Source of the DNA: Anaerovorax sp. IOR16
GTDB taxonomy: Bacteria > Bacillota > Clostridia > Peptostreptococcales > Anaerovoracaceae
Direction: 5' to 3'
Assembly: GCF_017168145.1 (NCBI RefSeq)
Contig: NZ_JADQTL010000009.1
Coordinates: forward strand, 434,001-498,000
DNA length: 64,000 nucleotides
The notes beneath the pieces are model-generated. The model saw only the letters and a list, made by a program, of their open reading frames with translations, was not told the origin of the DNA and searched no databases. Position numbers and translations under genes: made by a program. This document shows, piece after piece, positions 1 to 10,115 of this stretch (positions within the stretch are counted from its first letter, which is position 1; each line of letters starts with the position of its first letter).

Positions 1-120
1 CTTGCAGATATCGTAATTTTAGATGATGACATTTTCTCGGTGCCTACCGATCAAATTGATAAAATTAAGGTATGTGTAACGATAAAATCAGGTGAGATTC
101 TTTTTAATAACCTAGGATAG
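1..120 (+). CDS. C-terminal tail of an amidohydrolase (YtcJ-like), truncated by the window edge
   Basis: Reading frame 1 is open from the first base and ends at TAG 118-120, giving the last 39 residues of a protein. The tail reads ADIVILDDDIFSVP followed by an IKSGEI-type ending. This is the usual C-terminal beta segment of metal-dependent amidohydrolases of the YtcJ / amidohydrolase-3 type, in which ADxVVLDxDPFxVP and a TxxxGKxVY-like strand close the composite domain. The metal site lies outside the window, so substrate and activity cannot be judged. The next gene starts 16 bases later on the same strand and may be cotranscribed. Confidence 0.6.
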   Translation, partial: LADIVILDDDIFSVPTDQIDKIKVCVTIKSGEILFNNLG

Positions 121-136
121 AAATAAGGATAGTAAA

Positions 137-1363
137 ATGTTAAATATTTGTTTTTTAGGAAAATCAAGATTTGAATGGGATGGCAAGGCGATTGAAGAAC
201 AATTGGGTGCAAAGGCCTTCGCTTTAATTTGTTTGCTTGTCTTGAATAAAAATAGATATTTGAGTCGAGATAAAATCATTGGTTATCTTTGGCCTGACAG
301 TAATGAAGAAGCGGCCCGTTATAATTTGAGGTATAATTTATGGCTGATCAAAAAACACATTGGAACCGATCAACAAGGAAATGCGTTTCTTCATATTGAT
401 AAAGAATGCTGTGGGATTAATCGGGAATTTGATTTTACGTGTGATATTTTAGATATTATGAAATTTAAACCAAGTGAAGAGGATTCCATTGATAGCATAT
501 TAAAGCTTAAGCAGTTATTCAGAGGTGATTTTTTAGAAGGATGTTACTTTAATAAATGCGATGAGTTTAATGAACTGATTATTTTCGAACGTATAAATTT
601 TGAGCAACGTAAAGTAAAAATATTAAAACGTTTGGTTGAATTATATGAAAAAGAAAATAACTTTGAGATATGTCTCGAAACAATCAATGAAATTTTAGAA
701 ATTGAGCCATATGATGAAGAAATGGTTTTAAAAGTTTTAAATATCTATTTAAGATGTGGAAAACGGGTCGCTGCAATTACTTATTATAATCAGTTCAGCA
801 ACCAGTTGGCTGGGAACCTTGGGATTGCTCCTTCCGATGAATTAAGAAACAAATACAATGAAATTCGTTTGAATTTATCGGACTCCAAAGTAGACACCGA
901 GGATGAATGTACAAAAAGGCATCCGCAGCAAGGTCATTCTTTAAACACATTAGGTTCCAATAATTTGGATTCTAAAAAAAATGGTATCAGTATAAAAATT
1001 GTTTCAGATTGTATTAAAAATATAACGTTTTTCTGGATGTCAGATGTTATAGACAAAATGATGAAGATTATAGATTTGGATTACATTCAACAATTAAGTG
1101 AACAAGAAATATTAAGCTTAGGATGCATACAAGCGAATCTATTAAGTATTTGCGGAGATATATCGGAATCTTATTCCTGTAATGCAAGTATAAGGGATGT
1201 ATCCATTGTTAATGCATTTATAAAACTATTGACAATTGTATGCAGGAATCATAAGTTGACAATCCTTATATTAAATAGTCAGGATTTGGATGCAATTTCA
1301 GTAAATGTAGTGCAATATCTGAAAAGAATTCAAATAGAGGGACTGGAATTGATTGAAGATTAG
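137..1363 (+). CDS. SARP/BTAD-family transcriptional regulator with a degenerate C-terminal half
   Basis: A 408-residue protein. Residues 1-95 form a DnrI/AfsR-type winged helix (MLNICFLGKSRFEWDGK, then LSRDKIIGYLWPD and a RYNLRYNLWLIKK recognition segment). Residues about 100-245 form a bacterial transcriptional activation domain of TPR-like helices, with LVELYEKENNFEICL and AITYYNQFSNQL. This architecture is known from SARP-type activators, which bind direct repeats near promoters. The last 150 residues have no recognisable P-loop but contain LTILILNSQDLDAISVNVVQ, which resembles a worn Walker B strand of a STAND ATPase. It may therefore be a shortened AfsR/MalT-like regulator. Its target is unknown; the adjacent amidohydrolase is a possibility. 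A strong terminator follows. Confidence 0.75.
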   Translation: MLNICFLGKSRFEWDGKAIEEQLGAKAFALICLLVLNKNRYLSRDKIIGYLWPDSNEEAARYNLRYNLWLIKKHIGTDQQGNAFLHIDKECCGINREFDFTCDILDIMKFKPSEEDSIDSILKLKQLFRGDFLEGCYFNKCDEFNELIIFERINFEQRKVKILKRLVELYEKENNFEICLETINEILEIEPYDEEMVLKVLNIYLRCGKRVAAITYYNQFSNQLAGNLGIAPSDELRNKYNEIRLNLSDSKVDTEDECTKRHPQQGHSLNTLGSNNLDSKKNGISIKIVSDCIKNITFFWMSDVIDKMMKIIDLDYIQQLSEQEILSLGCIQANLLSICGDISESYSCNASIRDVSIVNAFIKLLTIVCRNHKLTILILNSQDLDAISVNVVQYLKRIQIEGLELIED

Positions 1364-1365
1364 AA

Positions 1366-1415
1366 AAACCTTCCTTGACAGATGAAAAGTAAAAATCTGT
1401 TAAGGAAGGTTTTTT
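1366..1415 (+). terminator. Rho-independent terminator after the SARP gene
   Basis: An 18-bp stem (arms starting AAACCTTCCTT and ending AAGGAAGGTTT, one G-U pair) with an 11-nt loop is followed by six T. It starts three bases after the regulator's stop codon, and the next promoter follows it directly. Confidence 0.9.
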
Positions 1416-1424
1416 GCTTGGATT

Positions 1425-1453
1425 TTGCAATCTCTATAAGGAAATGGTATGAT
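1425..1453 (+). promoter_or_regulatory. Predicted promoter of the acyltransferase gene
   Basis: TTGCAA (1425-1430) and TATGAT (1448-1453) are separated by 17 bases. They lie between the preceding terminator and the AGGAG ribosome binding site at 1486-1490. Confidence 0.5.
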
Positions 1454-1498
1454 TATCTTTTGAAAGAAATACGCAATAATAGATTAGGAGAAATATTA

Positions 1499-2590
1499 AT
1501 GAAAGATAGATTGCAGCAAACAAACAGCGCAATAAGCACAAAGCTTATCGGGTTGGATTTTTATAAAGCCATAGGGGCTATTTTGGTGATTTTTATCCAT
1601 GTGACGGCTACGCCTGTAGTAAGTCTTGCACCCGGATTATCATTGAACGTATTGATTTTTATTAATCGCTTTGCAAAGCCAGCAGTACCTATGTTTATTT
1701 TTGCCAGTGGTATGGCTTTATTTTATTCTTATCGGAATAAAGAATTTCAATATAGTACATTTTTAACACGGCGTTTTACCAAAATATTTATACCGTATGT
1801 TGTTTGGTGTGCTGTTTATTATGGGTATTATATTTATGAGGGAATTTATCCGGTATCATTGATCTTTTTTATCCAGCAAGTATTGAATGGCAGAATGTTG
1901 TATCATCTGTATTTTGTGGTAACAATTTTACAGTTTTATTTCTTGTTTGGATTGATTCGTTCGATTGTCATGAAGTACAGCGGAAAGATTGTTTTGCCTT
2001 TGGGAATTCTGATAAATCTTTTGGCGTACCAATGGGTACCCGCAGATTGGATTCATCGCTGTTTTTTAACTTATTTAGTATATTTTTTACCGGGATGTTA
2101 TTTTGCAAAAAACTTCGAACAGAGTATCGGTTATTTAAAAAAATATTTATCGCTAATTGCAATCATTTTCTTTTTGAGTGGTGCCTATTATAGCTATCTG
2201 TTTTATTGCAGTATGTGGAAGCCGGAAGCTTATTTAGGCAGCCTTGAAATCTATGTATATTGCTTATTCTGTACAATGGGCATATTGTTATATTTTATAG
2301 CAGCCTACTATTTAGAACAAATGAGCGGACCTGTATTAAAAAATATCTTTGGAAGTGTGAATATAGGTTCTTATTACATCTATTTATCTCATCCTTTTGC
2401 AATTATATTTGCAGATGCATTGGCGAGACGAATTGGTTTGACCGGTGTTATTGATGGAATGCTGCTGCAATTGGCGTTGATTGGGACGACTGCAGTGCCG
2501 ATTTCCATTCTATATGCAAAGACTAAGAATCATATAAAAGGAATTGAGAGAAGAAAACAAAACAAGAAAGACCTCAGAAAGTCTGCTTGA
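1499..2590 (+). CDS. Membrane-bound acyltransferase family 3 protein (OafA/YrhL-like)
   Basis: A 363-residue polytopic membrane protein. The start is set by AGGAG at 1486-1490, eight bases before ATG 1499. An upstream in-frame ATG at 1382 lies inside the previous terminator and is rejected. The N-terminal segment LDFYKAIGAILVIFIHVTAT carries the conserved membrane His of acyltransferase-3 proteins. About ten hydrophobic helices follow, with short charged loops (RRFTKIFIPYVVW). Known members move acetyl or succinyl groups onto cell-surface polysaccharides or peptidoglycan. The acceptor here cannot be read from the sequence, and there is no SGNH extension. It appears to be a single-gene transcription unit. 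Confidence 0.8.
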   Translation: MKDRLQQTNSAISTKLIGLDFYKAIGAILVIFIHVTATPVVSLAPGLSLNVLIFINRFAKPAVPMFIFASGMALFYSYRNKEFQYSTFLTRRFTKIFIPYVVWCAVYYGYYIYEGIYPVSLIFFIQQVLNGRMLYHLYFVVTILQFYFLFGLIRSIVMKYSGKIVLPLGILINLLAYQWVPADWIHRCFLTYLVYFLPGCYFAKNFEQSIGYLKKYLSLIAIIFFLSGAYYSYLFYCSMWKPEAYLGSLEIYVYCLFCTMGILLYFIAAYYLEQMSGPVLKNIFGSVNIGSYYIYLSHPFAIIFADALARRIGLTGVIDGMLLQLALIGTTAVPISILYAKTKNHIKGIERRKQNKKDLRKSA

Positions 2591-2598
2591 GAAAAAGT

Positions 2599-2610
2599 GA
2601 ACATATGTTC
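2599..2610. promoter_or_regulatory. LexA (SOS) box of the uvrBA operon
   Basis: GAACATATGTTC is a perfect 12-base palindrome matching the Bacillus-type LexA operator core GAAC-N4-GTTC. It abuts the -35 hexamer of the uvrB promoter, so LexA bound here would block RNA polymerase. Confidence 0.9.
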
Positions 2611-2639
2611 TTGAAAGAAGATGCAAGGAATGATATACT
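2611..2639 (+). promoter_or_regulatory. uvrB promoter
   Basis: TTGAAA (2611-2616) and TATACT (2634-2639) have a 17-base spacer, directly downstream of the LexA box and 50 bases before the uvrB start. Confidence 0.8.
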
Positions 2640-2688
2640 GGTAAAAAAGGGACTCTTTTGAACGATTATGTAAGAATAGAGGGAGAAT

Positions 2689-4665
2689 ATGAGTGAATTT
2701 AAGATTGTATCTCCGTTTCAAATGATGGGTGACCAACCGGAAGCGGTGGCACAGCTTGTTAAGGGGATACAAGATGGAAAGAAACACCAGACTTTATTAG
2801 GTGTAACCGGATCGGGGAAGACATTTACCATTGCCAATGTCATTGAGAAGATTCAAAAACCGACGCTGGTTATTTCGCATAATAAGACGCTTGCAGCGCA
2901 GCTTTGCGGTGAATTTAAAGAATTCTTTCCCGATAATGCAGTGGAATACTTTGTTAGCTACTATGATTATTATCAGCCGGAGGCTTACGTACCATCTACT
3001 GATACGTACATTGAAAAGGATTCTGAAATTAACGATGAGATTGAAAAATTACGCCACTCGGCTACAGCAGCATTGTCGGAGCGAAAGGATGTAATTATAG
3101 TCGCAAGTGTTTCATGCATTTATGGATTGGGAAGTCCGGTAGACTATGAAAATCAAGTTTTATCTTTGAGACCCGGTATGGAGAAAAACCGAGATGATAT
3201 GCTACGCAAGCTGATAGACATTCAATACACTCGAAACGATTTGGGTTTTGAACGAGGTTGCTTTCGTGTACGTGGCGATGTTGTAGATATTTATCCGGCC
3301 GGTGCAGAGCATGCGGTGCGGGTAGAGCTTTTCGGAGACGAAATAGAAGTTATAAAAGAAATTAATCCGGTTACGGGAGAAATCATGGGTATTCGAAACC
3401 ATGTTTCTATTTTTCCGGCATCCCATTATGTTACATCAAAAGAGAATATGGAACGAGCGATTGTATCGATTGAAGAAGAGCTTGAAGAACGGCTTGTTTG
3501 GCTTCGAGATCGCGGTAAGCTTTTAGAAGCACAGAGATTGGAACAGCGTACGCGATATGATTTGGAAATGCTGAGAGAAGTAGGTATGTGCAAAGGAATA
3601 GAAAACTATTCACGCCATATTAACGGACTTCCCGCAGGTATGCGTCCTTATACGCTGATTGATTATTTTCCAAAGGATTTTCTTCTGGTTATTGATGAAT
3701 CTCATGTTATGGTACCTCAGCTTAGAGGGATGTATGCAGGGGACCGCTCGCGAAAAACGTCTTTGGTGGAATACGGTTTTCGCTTGCCGTCGGCACTGGA
3801 TAACCGCCCTTTGCAGTTTGAAGAGTTTGAAAGCTTGGTCGATCAGGCGGTATATATCAGTGCGACGCCCGCTCTCTATGAAAGAGAGCAGAGCGGTCAT
3901 GTGATGGCGCAACAGGTCATTCGCCCTACGGGTCTTTTGGACCCTAAAATTGATGTTCGGAAAACAGAAGGACAAATTGATGATTTGATTGGAGAAATCA
4001 ATCAAGTTTCTGAAGAAGGCGGACGTGTTTTGGTAACGACGCTGACAAAGAAAATGTCGGAAAGCTTAACAGATTATTTGAAAAATGCTGGAATTAAGGT
4101 ACGTTATCTTCATTCAGAAATCAACACATTAGAGCGTATGGAAATCATCCGTGATTTACGTTTGGGTGTTTTTGATGTTTTAGTAGGAATCAACCTCTTG
4201 AGAGAGGGTTTGGATATTCCGGAGGTATGCCTCGTAGCAATTTTAGATGCGGACAAGCAAGGCTTTCTTCGAACCGAAACTTCATTGATTCAAACCATCG
4301 GACGTGCGGCTCGAAATGCAAAGGGCAGAGTAATTTTGTATGCAGATGGCATGAGTGAAGCTATGGAAAAAGCGATTTCGGAAACGGATCGTAGAAGAAG
4401 TATACAGCAGGCTTATAATGAGGAACATGGAATTACACCGAAGACCATTGAAAAATCAGTTCGTGCAGTGATCGAAGCAACTCGAGTTGCAGAAGAATCA
4501 GACGAATATTATAAAGGAAAAAGTCCGCTTGAATTGACGAACAAAGAGCTTAAAGATTATATAAAGCGTATGGAGACTGAAATGCGAGAGGCTGCAAAAG
4601 ATTTACAATTCGAACGTGCAGCACAGCTTCGTGATCGAATTTTGGAATATAAAGCAAGGCTATAA
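2689..4665 (+). CDS. uvrB: Excinuclease ABC subunit B
   Basis: The protein has 658 residues, normal for UvrB, the helicase-like damage-verification subunit of nucleotide excision repair. Walker A GVTGSGKT is at residues 38-45. The damage-probing beta-hairpin ([17 protein letters not shown]) lies near residue 95. Helicase motifs include DESHVM, SATPA and [12 protein letters not shown]-terminal UVR motif ([13 protein letters not shown]) contacts UvrA and UvrC. The ribosome binding site is GGGAG just before ATG 2689. The gene is followed 15 bases later by uvrA, and a LexA box plus promoter precede it, so the pair should be induced by DNA damage. Confidence 0.98.
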   Translation: MSEFKIVSPFQMMGDQPEAVAQLVKGIQDGKKHQTLLGVTGSGKTFTIANVIEKIQKPTLVISHNKTLAAQLCGEFKEFFPDNAVEYFVSYYDYYQPEAYVPSTDTYIEKDSEINDEIEKLRHSATAALSERKDVIIVASVSCIYGLGSPVDYENQVLSLRPGMEKNRDDMLRKLIDIQYTRNDLGFERGCFRVRGDVVDIYPAGAEHAVRVELFGDEIEVIKEINPVTGEIMGIRNHVSIFPASHYVTSKENMERAIVSIEEELEERLVWLRDRGKLLEAQRLEQRTRYDLEMLREVGMCKGIENYSRHINGLPAGMRPYTLIDYFPKDFLLVIDESHVMVPQLRGMYAGDRSRKTSLVEYGFRLPSALDNRPLQFEEFESLVDQAVYISATPALYEREQSGHVMAQQVIRPTGLLDPKIDVRKTEGQIDDLIGEINQVSEEGGRVLVTTLTKKMSESLTDYLKNAGIKVRYLHSEINTLERMEIIRDLRLGVFDVLVGINLLREGLDIPEVCLVAILDADKQGFLRTETSLIQTIGRAARNAKGRVILYADGMSEAMEKAISETDRRRSIQQAYNEEHGITPKTIEKSVRAVIEATRVAEESDEYYKGKSPLELTNKELKDYIKRMETEMREAAKDLQFERAAQLRDRILEYKARL

Positions 4666-4680
4666 CCAGAAAGGAACAGT

Positions 4681-7554
4681 ATGTCAAAGGACATTATTAT
4701 AAAAGGTGCGAAAGAGCATAATTTAAAAGATATTGATGTTGTAATACCGAGAGATAAAATGGTCGTATTGACAGGTTTATCAGGTTCGGGTAAGTCTTCA
4801 CTGGCATTTGATACGATTTATGCAGAGGGACAGAGACGTTATGTAGAAAGTCTTTCTTCCTATGCACGTCAGTTTTTAGGACAGATGGATAAACCGGATG
4901 TAGAATACATTGAGGGGCTTTCCCCTGCTATTTCCATTGATCAAAAAACGACCAGCAAGAATCCCCGTTCTACTGTTGGAACCGTTACTGAAATCCATGA
5001 TTATCTCCGTTTGATGTATGCACGCATAGGTATACCGCATTGTCCGGTATGTGGAAGAGAAATCAGCAGCCAGTCGGTTGATCAAATTGTACAGCAGTTA
5101 TTGGAGCTTGGAGAAGGTACCCGATTAACAATTTTAGCTCCCGTTGTACGCCAGAGAAAAGGAGAACACGAAAAAATTCTTCAAAGGATAAAAAAAGAAG
5201 GATTTACAAGAGTACGTATTGACGGAGAAATTCGTGAGCTTGAGGTTGATGAAATTAAGCTCGAAAAAACCTTTAAGCATACGATTGAAATTGTTGTGGA
5301 TCGTATCATTGTAAAACAGGGTGTGGAGAGTCGGCTTTCAGAGTCCATTGAGCTTGCGCTGCATCACGGAGAGGGGCTGGTGGAAGCACTCGTACAGAAA
5401 AAAGAAAGTGACTCTTATGAATTGCTGTTCAGCACGAAATTTGCCTGTCCGGATCATGGTGTCAGCATAGAGGAATTGGAACCAAGGATGTTTTCTTTTA
5501 ATAGTCCTTTTGGTGCTTGCTCTCATTGTAATGGATTGGGATTCATTCAAAAAATAGATCCCGATCGTGTTGTAAGAGATCAAACACTGAGTATTGCAAA
5601 TGGAGCTTTGGGGGCAATCTTTTCTTCATTGGAGTACGGTGGATTTTATCGTCAGATGATAGAAGCGTTGGCAAAAGATCATGATACTGATTTGGATACT
5701 CCTTATCATAGTCTTCCGAAGAAGTTTAAGGAAGAACTGCTTTATGGAACAAAGGGCAGAAAACTGGAGTATTATTATGAAAGCCGGAATGGTTCCCAAT
5801 CTTATCGCAATCATCCATTTGAAGGTGTCATTCCAAATTTGGAGAGACGATATCAGGAGACTAATTCAGATTATATAAAAGAAAAGATGAGAGAATATAT
5901 GAGTCTCATCCATTGCAATGATTGCGAAGGAAAACGTTTAAAGCCAGAAGTTCTAGCAGTAACGGTAGGCGGAAAAAACATCGCAGAGCTTTCCGATTTA
6001 TCCATTCGTGAGGCACTGCAATTTGTGAATCAACTAGAATTATCACCGAAAGAAGCAGCGATTGCAAAGCAAATTCTAAAAGAAATCCGTGAAAGACTTA
6101 CCTTCCTTGTTGATGTTGGACTTGATTATTTAACATTATCAAGAGCGGCAGGGACGTTATCCGGAGGCGAATCACAACGCATTCGTCTTGCCACACAAAT
6201 TGGTTCCAGTTTGGTCGGAGTCTTATATATCTTAGATGAACCAAGCATCGGTTTGCATCAAAAAGACAATGAAAAACTTTTAAAAACGTTACGCAATCTT
6301 ACAGATATAGGAAATACCTTAATTGTAGTAGAACATGATGAAGATACAATGCATGCGGCAGATCATATCATAGACATTGGGCCGGGCGCTGGTATTGAAG
6401 GCGGTGAGCTGGTAGCGGAAGGGACAGTAAAAGACATTATTGCTTGTGAAAGGTCCGTAACCGGTCAGTATTTAAGCGGTAAAAAAATGATTCCGGTTCC
6501 AAAAGAGCGACGGGAAGGAAATGGTAATTTTATTTCCGTTGTTGGAGCAACAGAAAATAATTTACAAAATATAAATGTAGAATTTCCACTTGGAAAAATG
6601 GTTTGTATAACCGGTGTTTCCGGTTCCGGAAAAAGTACGTTAATCAATCAGATTCTATATAAAAGCTTAGCAGAGCAAATTAATGGATCAAAGGAGAAAC
6701 CGGGTAAACATAAAAGCATAAAAGGGATTGAAAATATTGATAAAATTATTAACATCGATCAGTCACCGATTGGCCGCACACCTAGGTCTAATCCTGCAAC
6801 CTATACGGGAGTTTTTACTCACATTCGTGACTTGTTTGCCCAGCTTCCGGAAGCAAAGCTTCGTGGTTATGAAAAAGGAAGATTCAGCTTTAATGTGAAA
6901 GGCGGGCGGTGTGAAGCGTGCAGCGGAGATGGCATCATAAAGATAGAGATGCATTTTTTACCTGACGTTTATGTTCCTTGCGAGGTCTGCAAAGGAAAGA
7001 GATACAGCCGAGAAACGCTTGAAGTAAAGTATAAGGGGAAAAGTATATTTGATGTTTTGGATATGAATGTCTCGGAGGCGCTGGAATTCTTCAAAAATAT
7101 TCCATCCATTACAAGACAACTTTCTACCTTAGAAGAAGTGGGATTGGGTTATATAAAGCTGGGACAACCTTCTACACAGCTTTCAGGAGGAGAAGCACAG
7201 CGAATTAAGCTGGCATCAGAGCTTTCAAAACGAAGTACTGGAAGAACACTGTATATTTTAGACGAACCGACGACGGGATTGCATTTTGCAGATGTCGATA
7301 AACTCATTCAAGTATTGGATAAACTTGTAGAAGCAGGGAATACTGTGGTAGTGATTGAGCATAATTTAGAGGTGATTAAAACCGCGGATCATATTATTGA
7401 CTTGGGACCGGATGGAGGTGACCGTGGAGGAAGCATCGTCGTTACCGGTACGCCGGAGCAAGTTGTGGAATGCAAAGAATCCTATACGGGGAAATTTTTA
7501 AAAGCAGTTTTGGAAACATATCACCAAAAGACCGTTATGTCTTCTAAGGTATAA
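4681..7554 (+). CDS. uvrA: Excinuclease ABC subunit A
   Basis: A 957-residue ABC-type ATPase that finds DNA lesions and loads UvrB. The first nucleotide site shows [14 protein letters not shown] and the UvrA hallmark [15 protein letters not shown]. The second shows [10 protein letters not shown]. Zinc-binding cysteine pairs are visible at [25 protein letters not shown] and CEVCKG. Two ABC signatures ([24 protein letters not shown]) are each followed by a Walker B ([20 protein letters not shown]). It forms an operon with uvrB and ends before a terminator. Length and all key motifs are normal. Confidence 0.98.
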   Translation: MSKDIIIKGAKEHNLKDIDVVIPRDKMVVLTGLSGSGKSSLAFDTIYAEGQRRYVESLSSYARQFLGQMDKPDVEYIEGLSPAISIDQKTTSKNPRSTVGTVTEIHDYLRLMYARIGIPHCPVCGREISSQSVDQIVQQLLELGEGTRLTILAPVVRQRKGEHEKILQRIKKEGFTRVRIDGEIRELEVDEIKLEKTFKHTIEIVVDRIIVKQGVESRLSESIELALHHGEGLVEALVQKKESDSYELLFSTKFACPDHGVSIEELEPRMFSFNSPFGACSHCNGLGFIQKIDPDRVVRDQTLSIANGALGAIFSSLEYGGFYRQMIEALAKDHDTDLDTPYHSLPKKFKEELLYGTKGRKLEYYYESRNGSQSYRNHPFEGVIPNLERRYQETNSDYIKEKMREYMSLIHCNDCEGKRLKPEVLAVTVGGKNIAELSDLSIREALQFVNQLELSPKEAAIAKQILKEIRERLTFLVDVGLDYLTLSRAAGTLSGGESQRIRLATQIGSSLVGVLYILDEPSIGLHQKDNEKLLKTLRNLTDIGNTLIVVEHDEDTMHAADHIIDIGPGAGIEGGELVAEGTVKDIIACERSVTGQYLSGKKMIPVPKERREGNGNFISVVGATENNLQNINVEFPLGKMVCITGVSGSGKSTLINQILYKSLAEQINGSKEKPGKHKSIKGIENIDKIINIDQSPIGRTPRSNPATYTGVFTHIRDLFAQLPEAKLRGYEKGRFSFNVKGGRCEACSGDGIIKIEMHFLPDVYVPCEVCKGKRYSRETLEVKYKGKSIFDVLDMNVSEALEFFKNIPSITRQLSTLEEVGLGYIKLGQPSTQLSGGEAQRIKLASELSKRSTGRTLYILDEPTTGLHFADVDKLIQVLDKLVEAGNTVVVIEHNLEVIKTADHIIDLGPDGGDRGGSIVVTGTPEQVVECKESYTGKFLKAVLETYHQKTVMSSKV

Positions 7555-7610
7555 AATGCTTGTAAACAGCACAAAATGACATATACATGATTGACTTTAA
7601 GTTGATAAAA

Positions 7611-7647
7611 AAAGAGCTTTAAGGGAGACCGCTTAAAGTTCTTTTTT
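7611..7647 (+). terminator. Terminator of the uvrBA operon
   Basis: A 13-bp stem (AAAGAGCTTTAAG against CTTAAAGTTCTTT, one G-U pair) with an 8-nt loop runs into a T6 tract. Confidence 0.85.
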
Positions 7648-7689
7648 GTCGATATTTTTTCCTATTTTGGATATAATAAGGAAAAAAGG

Positions 7690-7718
7690 TTGGTGTTATG
7701 GAAAAAATCTGATAAAAT
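7690..7718 (+). promoter_or_regulatory. Predicted pncB promoter
   Basis: TTGGTG (7690-7695) and TAAAAT (7713-7718) are separated by 17 bases. Transcription would start near 7725, just before two hairpins in the leader. Confidence 0.5.
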
Positions 7719-7731
7719 AGATACAAATGCT

Positions 7732-7782
7732 CGGTGGCACCAGATGGGATGTCACCGTTATTACTGCCGGAGATTTTCCGGC
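7732..7782 (+). promoter_or_regulatory. Two-hairpin 5' leader of pncB, possible cis-regulatory RNA of unknown class
   Basis: Hairpin 1 pairs CGGTGGCA (7732-7739) with TGTCACCG (7750-7757). Hairpin 2 pairs GCCGGA (7766-7771) with TCCGGC (7777-7782). Both lie between the predicted promoter and the ribosome binding site (GAAAGG near 7788-7793). Neither has a T tract, so control would be at translation if there is any. I could not match it to a riboswitch class I know. Confidence 0.4.
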
Positions 7783-7808
7783 CACTTTGAAAGGAAAAAA
7801 ATAAAAAG

Positions 7809-9236
7809 ATGGAACGAACAAACATGACCATGCTAACCGACTTTTATGAGTTGACTATGGCGAATGGGTATTTCGAGCACGGTATGGGAGATCAGATTGC
7901 TTATTTTGATATGTTTTTCAGAAAAATTCCTGATGGCGGTGGCTTTGCCATTGTGGCTGGTTTGGAACAGGTGATTACCTATCTAAAAGGCCTTTCTTTT
8001 AGTGAAGATGATCTGGATTATTTAAGAAGCAAAGGGATTTTTAGTGAAGAATTCTTAGATTATTTAAGAAACTTTAAGTTTACTTGTGACGTATGGGCAA
8101 TTCCGGAAGGAACTCCGGTTTTTCCGGGTGAACCATTGATTACGGTTCGAGGGCCTGTGATTCAAGCTCAGTTTGTAGAAACCATGATTTTATTAATTAT
8201 GAATCACCAAAGCTTAATTGCGACGAAAGCAAATCGTATTGTTCGTTCTGCACAAGGCAGAGGGGTTATGGAATTTGGTTCAAGACGTGCGCATGGTGCT
8301 ACTGCTGCCATCATTGGAGCAAGAGCTGCGTATATAGGCGGTTGCGTTGGAACTGCATGCACTGTTACGGATCAGGAATACGGCATTCCAGCATTGGGAA
8401 CAATGGCACATAGCTGGGTTCAGATGTTTGATTCCGAATTGGAAGCATTTGAAAAATATGCGGATCTTTATCCTACGAACTGTGTACTGCTAGTGGACAC
8501 TTATAATGTGTTAAAAAGTGGTGTTCCAAATGCAATTAAGGTTTTTAAAGAAAAGAAACCCCAAAATATAGGGATTCGTATTGATAGCGGTGATATTACT
8601 TATCTCACCAAGCGAGCAAGAGCGATGCTGGATGAAGCAGGATTACAAGATTGCAAAATTGTTGTTTCCAATTCCTTTGATGAATATTTGATTCGGGATG
8701 TGATCAGTCAGGGCGCACGTATTGATTCTTTTGGAGTAGGCGAACGGTTAATCACATCCAAAACAGAACCTGTTTTTGGTGGAGTATATAAATTATCTGC
8801 TTTAGAAGTGGAAGGAACGATTGTACCTAAGATTAAAATCAGTGAAAACATTGAAAAGATTACAAATCCAGGGTTTAAAAAAGTATATCGTTTATACGAT
8901 AAGACTACAAACCAAGCTTTTGCCGATGTTATTACATTGAATCATGAAGAAATTCCAAGCGGAAGTGATTATGAAATCTTTAATCCGGAGGCGACTTGGA
9001 AGCGAAAGAAAATATGTAATTTTTACGCAAAGAATTTACGTGTACAGGTCTTTAAAGAAGGAGAAGTGGTTTATAAATCTCCGACGGTGCATGAAATTCG
9101 AGAGTATTGTTTGGGTCAGATTGATACATTATGGGATGAAATTAAGCGGTTTGAGAATCCACATATTTATTATGTAGATCTTTCTAAAGAATTGTGGGAA
9201 TTAAAAACGAAACTAATTGAAGAATTTCAAGGTTAA
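7809..9236 (+). CDS. pncB: Nicotinate phosphoribosyltransferase
   Basis: A 475-residue enzyme that joins nicotinate and PRPP to nicotinate mononucleotide, the first step of the Preiss-Handler NAD salvage route. The N-terminus MTMLTDFYELTMANGYF and the core EFGSRRAHGATAAIIGARAAY (around residues 157-177) are diagnostic of the family. IRIDSGDI provides the phosphate-binding strand, and VVSNSFDEYLI and SFGVGERLITS follow. Length fits the Gram-positive-type enzyme. It is flanked by its own predicted promoter and a strong terminator, so it is monocistronic. The two-hairpin leader suggests post-transcriptional control, which is inferred only. Confidence 0.95.
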   Translation: MERTNMTMLTDFYELTMANGYFEHGMGDQIAYFDMFFRKIPDGGGFAIVAGLEQVITYLKGLSFSEDDLDYLRSKGIFSEEFLDYLRNFKFTCDVWAIPEGTPVFPGEPLITVRGPVIQAQFVETMILLIMNHQSLIATKANRIVRSAQGRGVMEFGSRRAHGATAAIIGARAAYIGGCVGTACTVTDQEYGIPALGTMAHSWVQMFDSELEAFEKYADLYPTNCVLLVDTYNVLKSGVPNAIKVFKEKKPQNIGIRIDSGDITYLTKRARAMLDEAGLQDCKIVVSNSFDEYLIRDVISQGARIDSFGVGERLITSKTEPVFGGVYKLSALEVEGTIVPKIKISENIEKITNPGFKKVYRLYDKTTNQAFADVITLNHEEIPSGSDYEIFNPEATWKRKKICNFYAKNLRVQVFKEGEVVYKSPTVHEIREYCLGQIDTLWDEIKRFENPHIYYVDLSKELWELKTKLIEEFQG

Positions 9237-9260
9237 AATATAATAATAAATTTAAAAAGC

Positions 9261-9294
9261 AGAGAGTTAGAATAGTATCTAACTCTCTTTTTTA
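9261..9294. terminator. Terminator between convergent pncB and GntR-family gene
   Basis: A perfect 11-bp stem, AGAGAGTTAGA against TCTAACTCTCT, with a 6-nt loop and T6. Its 3' edge overlaps the stop codon of the minus-strand regulator. Confidence 0.9.
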
Positions 9295-9945
9295 TTTAAC
9301 CAAAGAATCAAACTGCGCTTTGCTGCTGTCCCAATGAACATCACGTATAAATCTTTCCAGTTCCGTAGCATTCTTTTCTTGAAAAAGTCGAAGTATTTCA
9401 TAATGCTGTTCGTTGGTTTCTCTTAATATATCAAATTCTTTGTCTGGGTTTTCAAACACATAATACTTGCGAATAAAATTATTTTTTAGTCGATTCAGCA
9501 AATCCGTAATTTCTTTATTTGGACATAAATCCAGATAGACGTTATGAAATTCCATTTGAAGTTCGTAATACTTATTACTCAAGCCGCTTTCAATTGCGGC
9601 ATCCATTGATTTAATTAAGAATTCCATTTTTGTAAGATCGGAATCTTCTAGAAGATGAATGCACTTAACAGCAGCTCGACCATCTAAGGTACCAATAACC
9701 TCATAAAGATCTTTCGCTTTTTTTACATTTAAATATTTTACTCGGAAACCCTTTCTTGGGAGATTATCCAAGTAGCCGTCGGAAGCGAGCTGAATCAGAG
9801 CTTCGCGAACCGGTGTACGGCTTATATGAAGCTCTTCACTAACTTGTGATTCATTGATTTTATCATCCGGCTTTAATGTACCGGTGTTAATTCGTTCTGA
9901 AATATAATTGTAGACATGATCTTTTAAGGACAAATAGCGGTCCAT
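9292..9945 (-). CDS. GntR-family (FadR subfamily) transcriptional regulator
   Basis: A 217-residue regulator starting at ATG 9943-9945 (complement), with GGAGGT five bases upstream. A longer in-frame extension begins with low-complexity lysine codons and has no ribosome site, so it is rejected. The N-terminal winged helix shows LSLKDHVYNYISERI and SRTPVREALIQLASDGYL. The C-terminal part is an all-helical FCD ligand domain with MEFHNVY and NEQHYEI histidines that may bind a metal. Divergent transcription from the guanidino-hydrolase operon, plus a TGTATACA palindrome in between, suggests it represses that operon. The effector is unknown. Confidence 0.85.
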   Translation of the reverse strand: MDRYLSLKDHVYNYISERINTGTLKPDDKINESQVSEELHISRTPVREALIQLASDGYLDNLPRKGFRVKYLNVKKAKDLYEVIGTLDGRAAVKCIHLLEDSDLTKMEFLIKSMDAAIESGLSNKYYELQMEFHNVYLDLCPNKEITDLLNRLKNNFIRKYYVFENPDKEFDILRETNEQHYEILRLFQEKNATELERFIRDVHWDSSKAQFDSLVK

Positions 9946-10115
9946 AAGTAACCTCCATACTATCTTTTTTTGAATTGTATCATATTTTTTTGACAGAAAA
10001 TACTTTTTTTTATATTTTTTTGTCACAATTAAAATTTATATACTTAATTAAAATACATTTCATTTTATCTAAAAACAGACCATAAAAAAAACTTTCTGAA
10101 AAATAAAAATATTCC

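Noticed and set aside
1382-1498. N-terminal extension of the acyltransferase starting at ATG 1382
   Set aside because: It lies inside the loop and 3' arm of the preceding terminator, upstream of the predicted promoter. ATG 1499 has a proper AGGAG site.
3610-4005. 131-codon minus-strand frame inside uvrB
   Set aside because: It is fully antisense to helicase motifs of uvrB and has no family features of its own.
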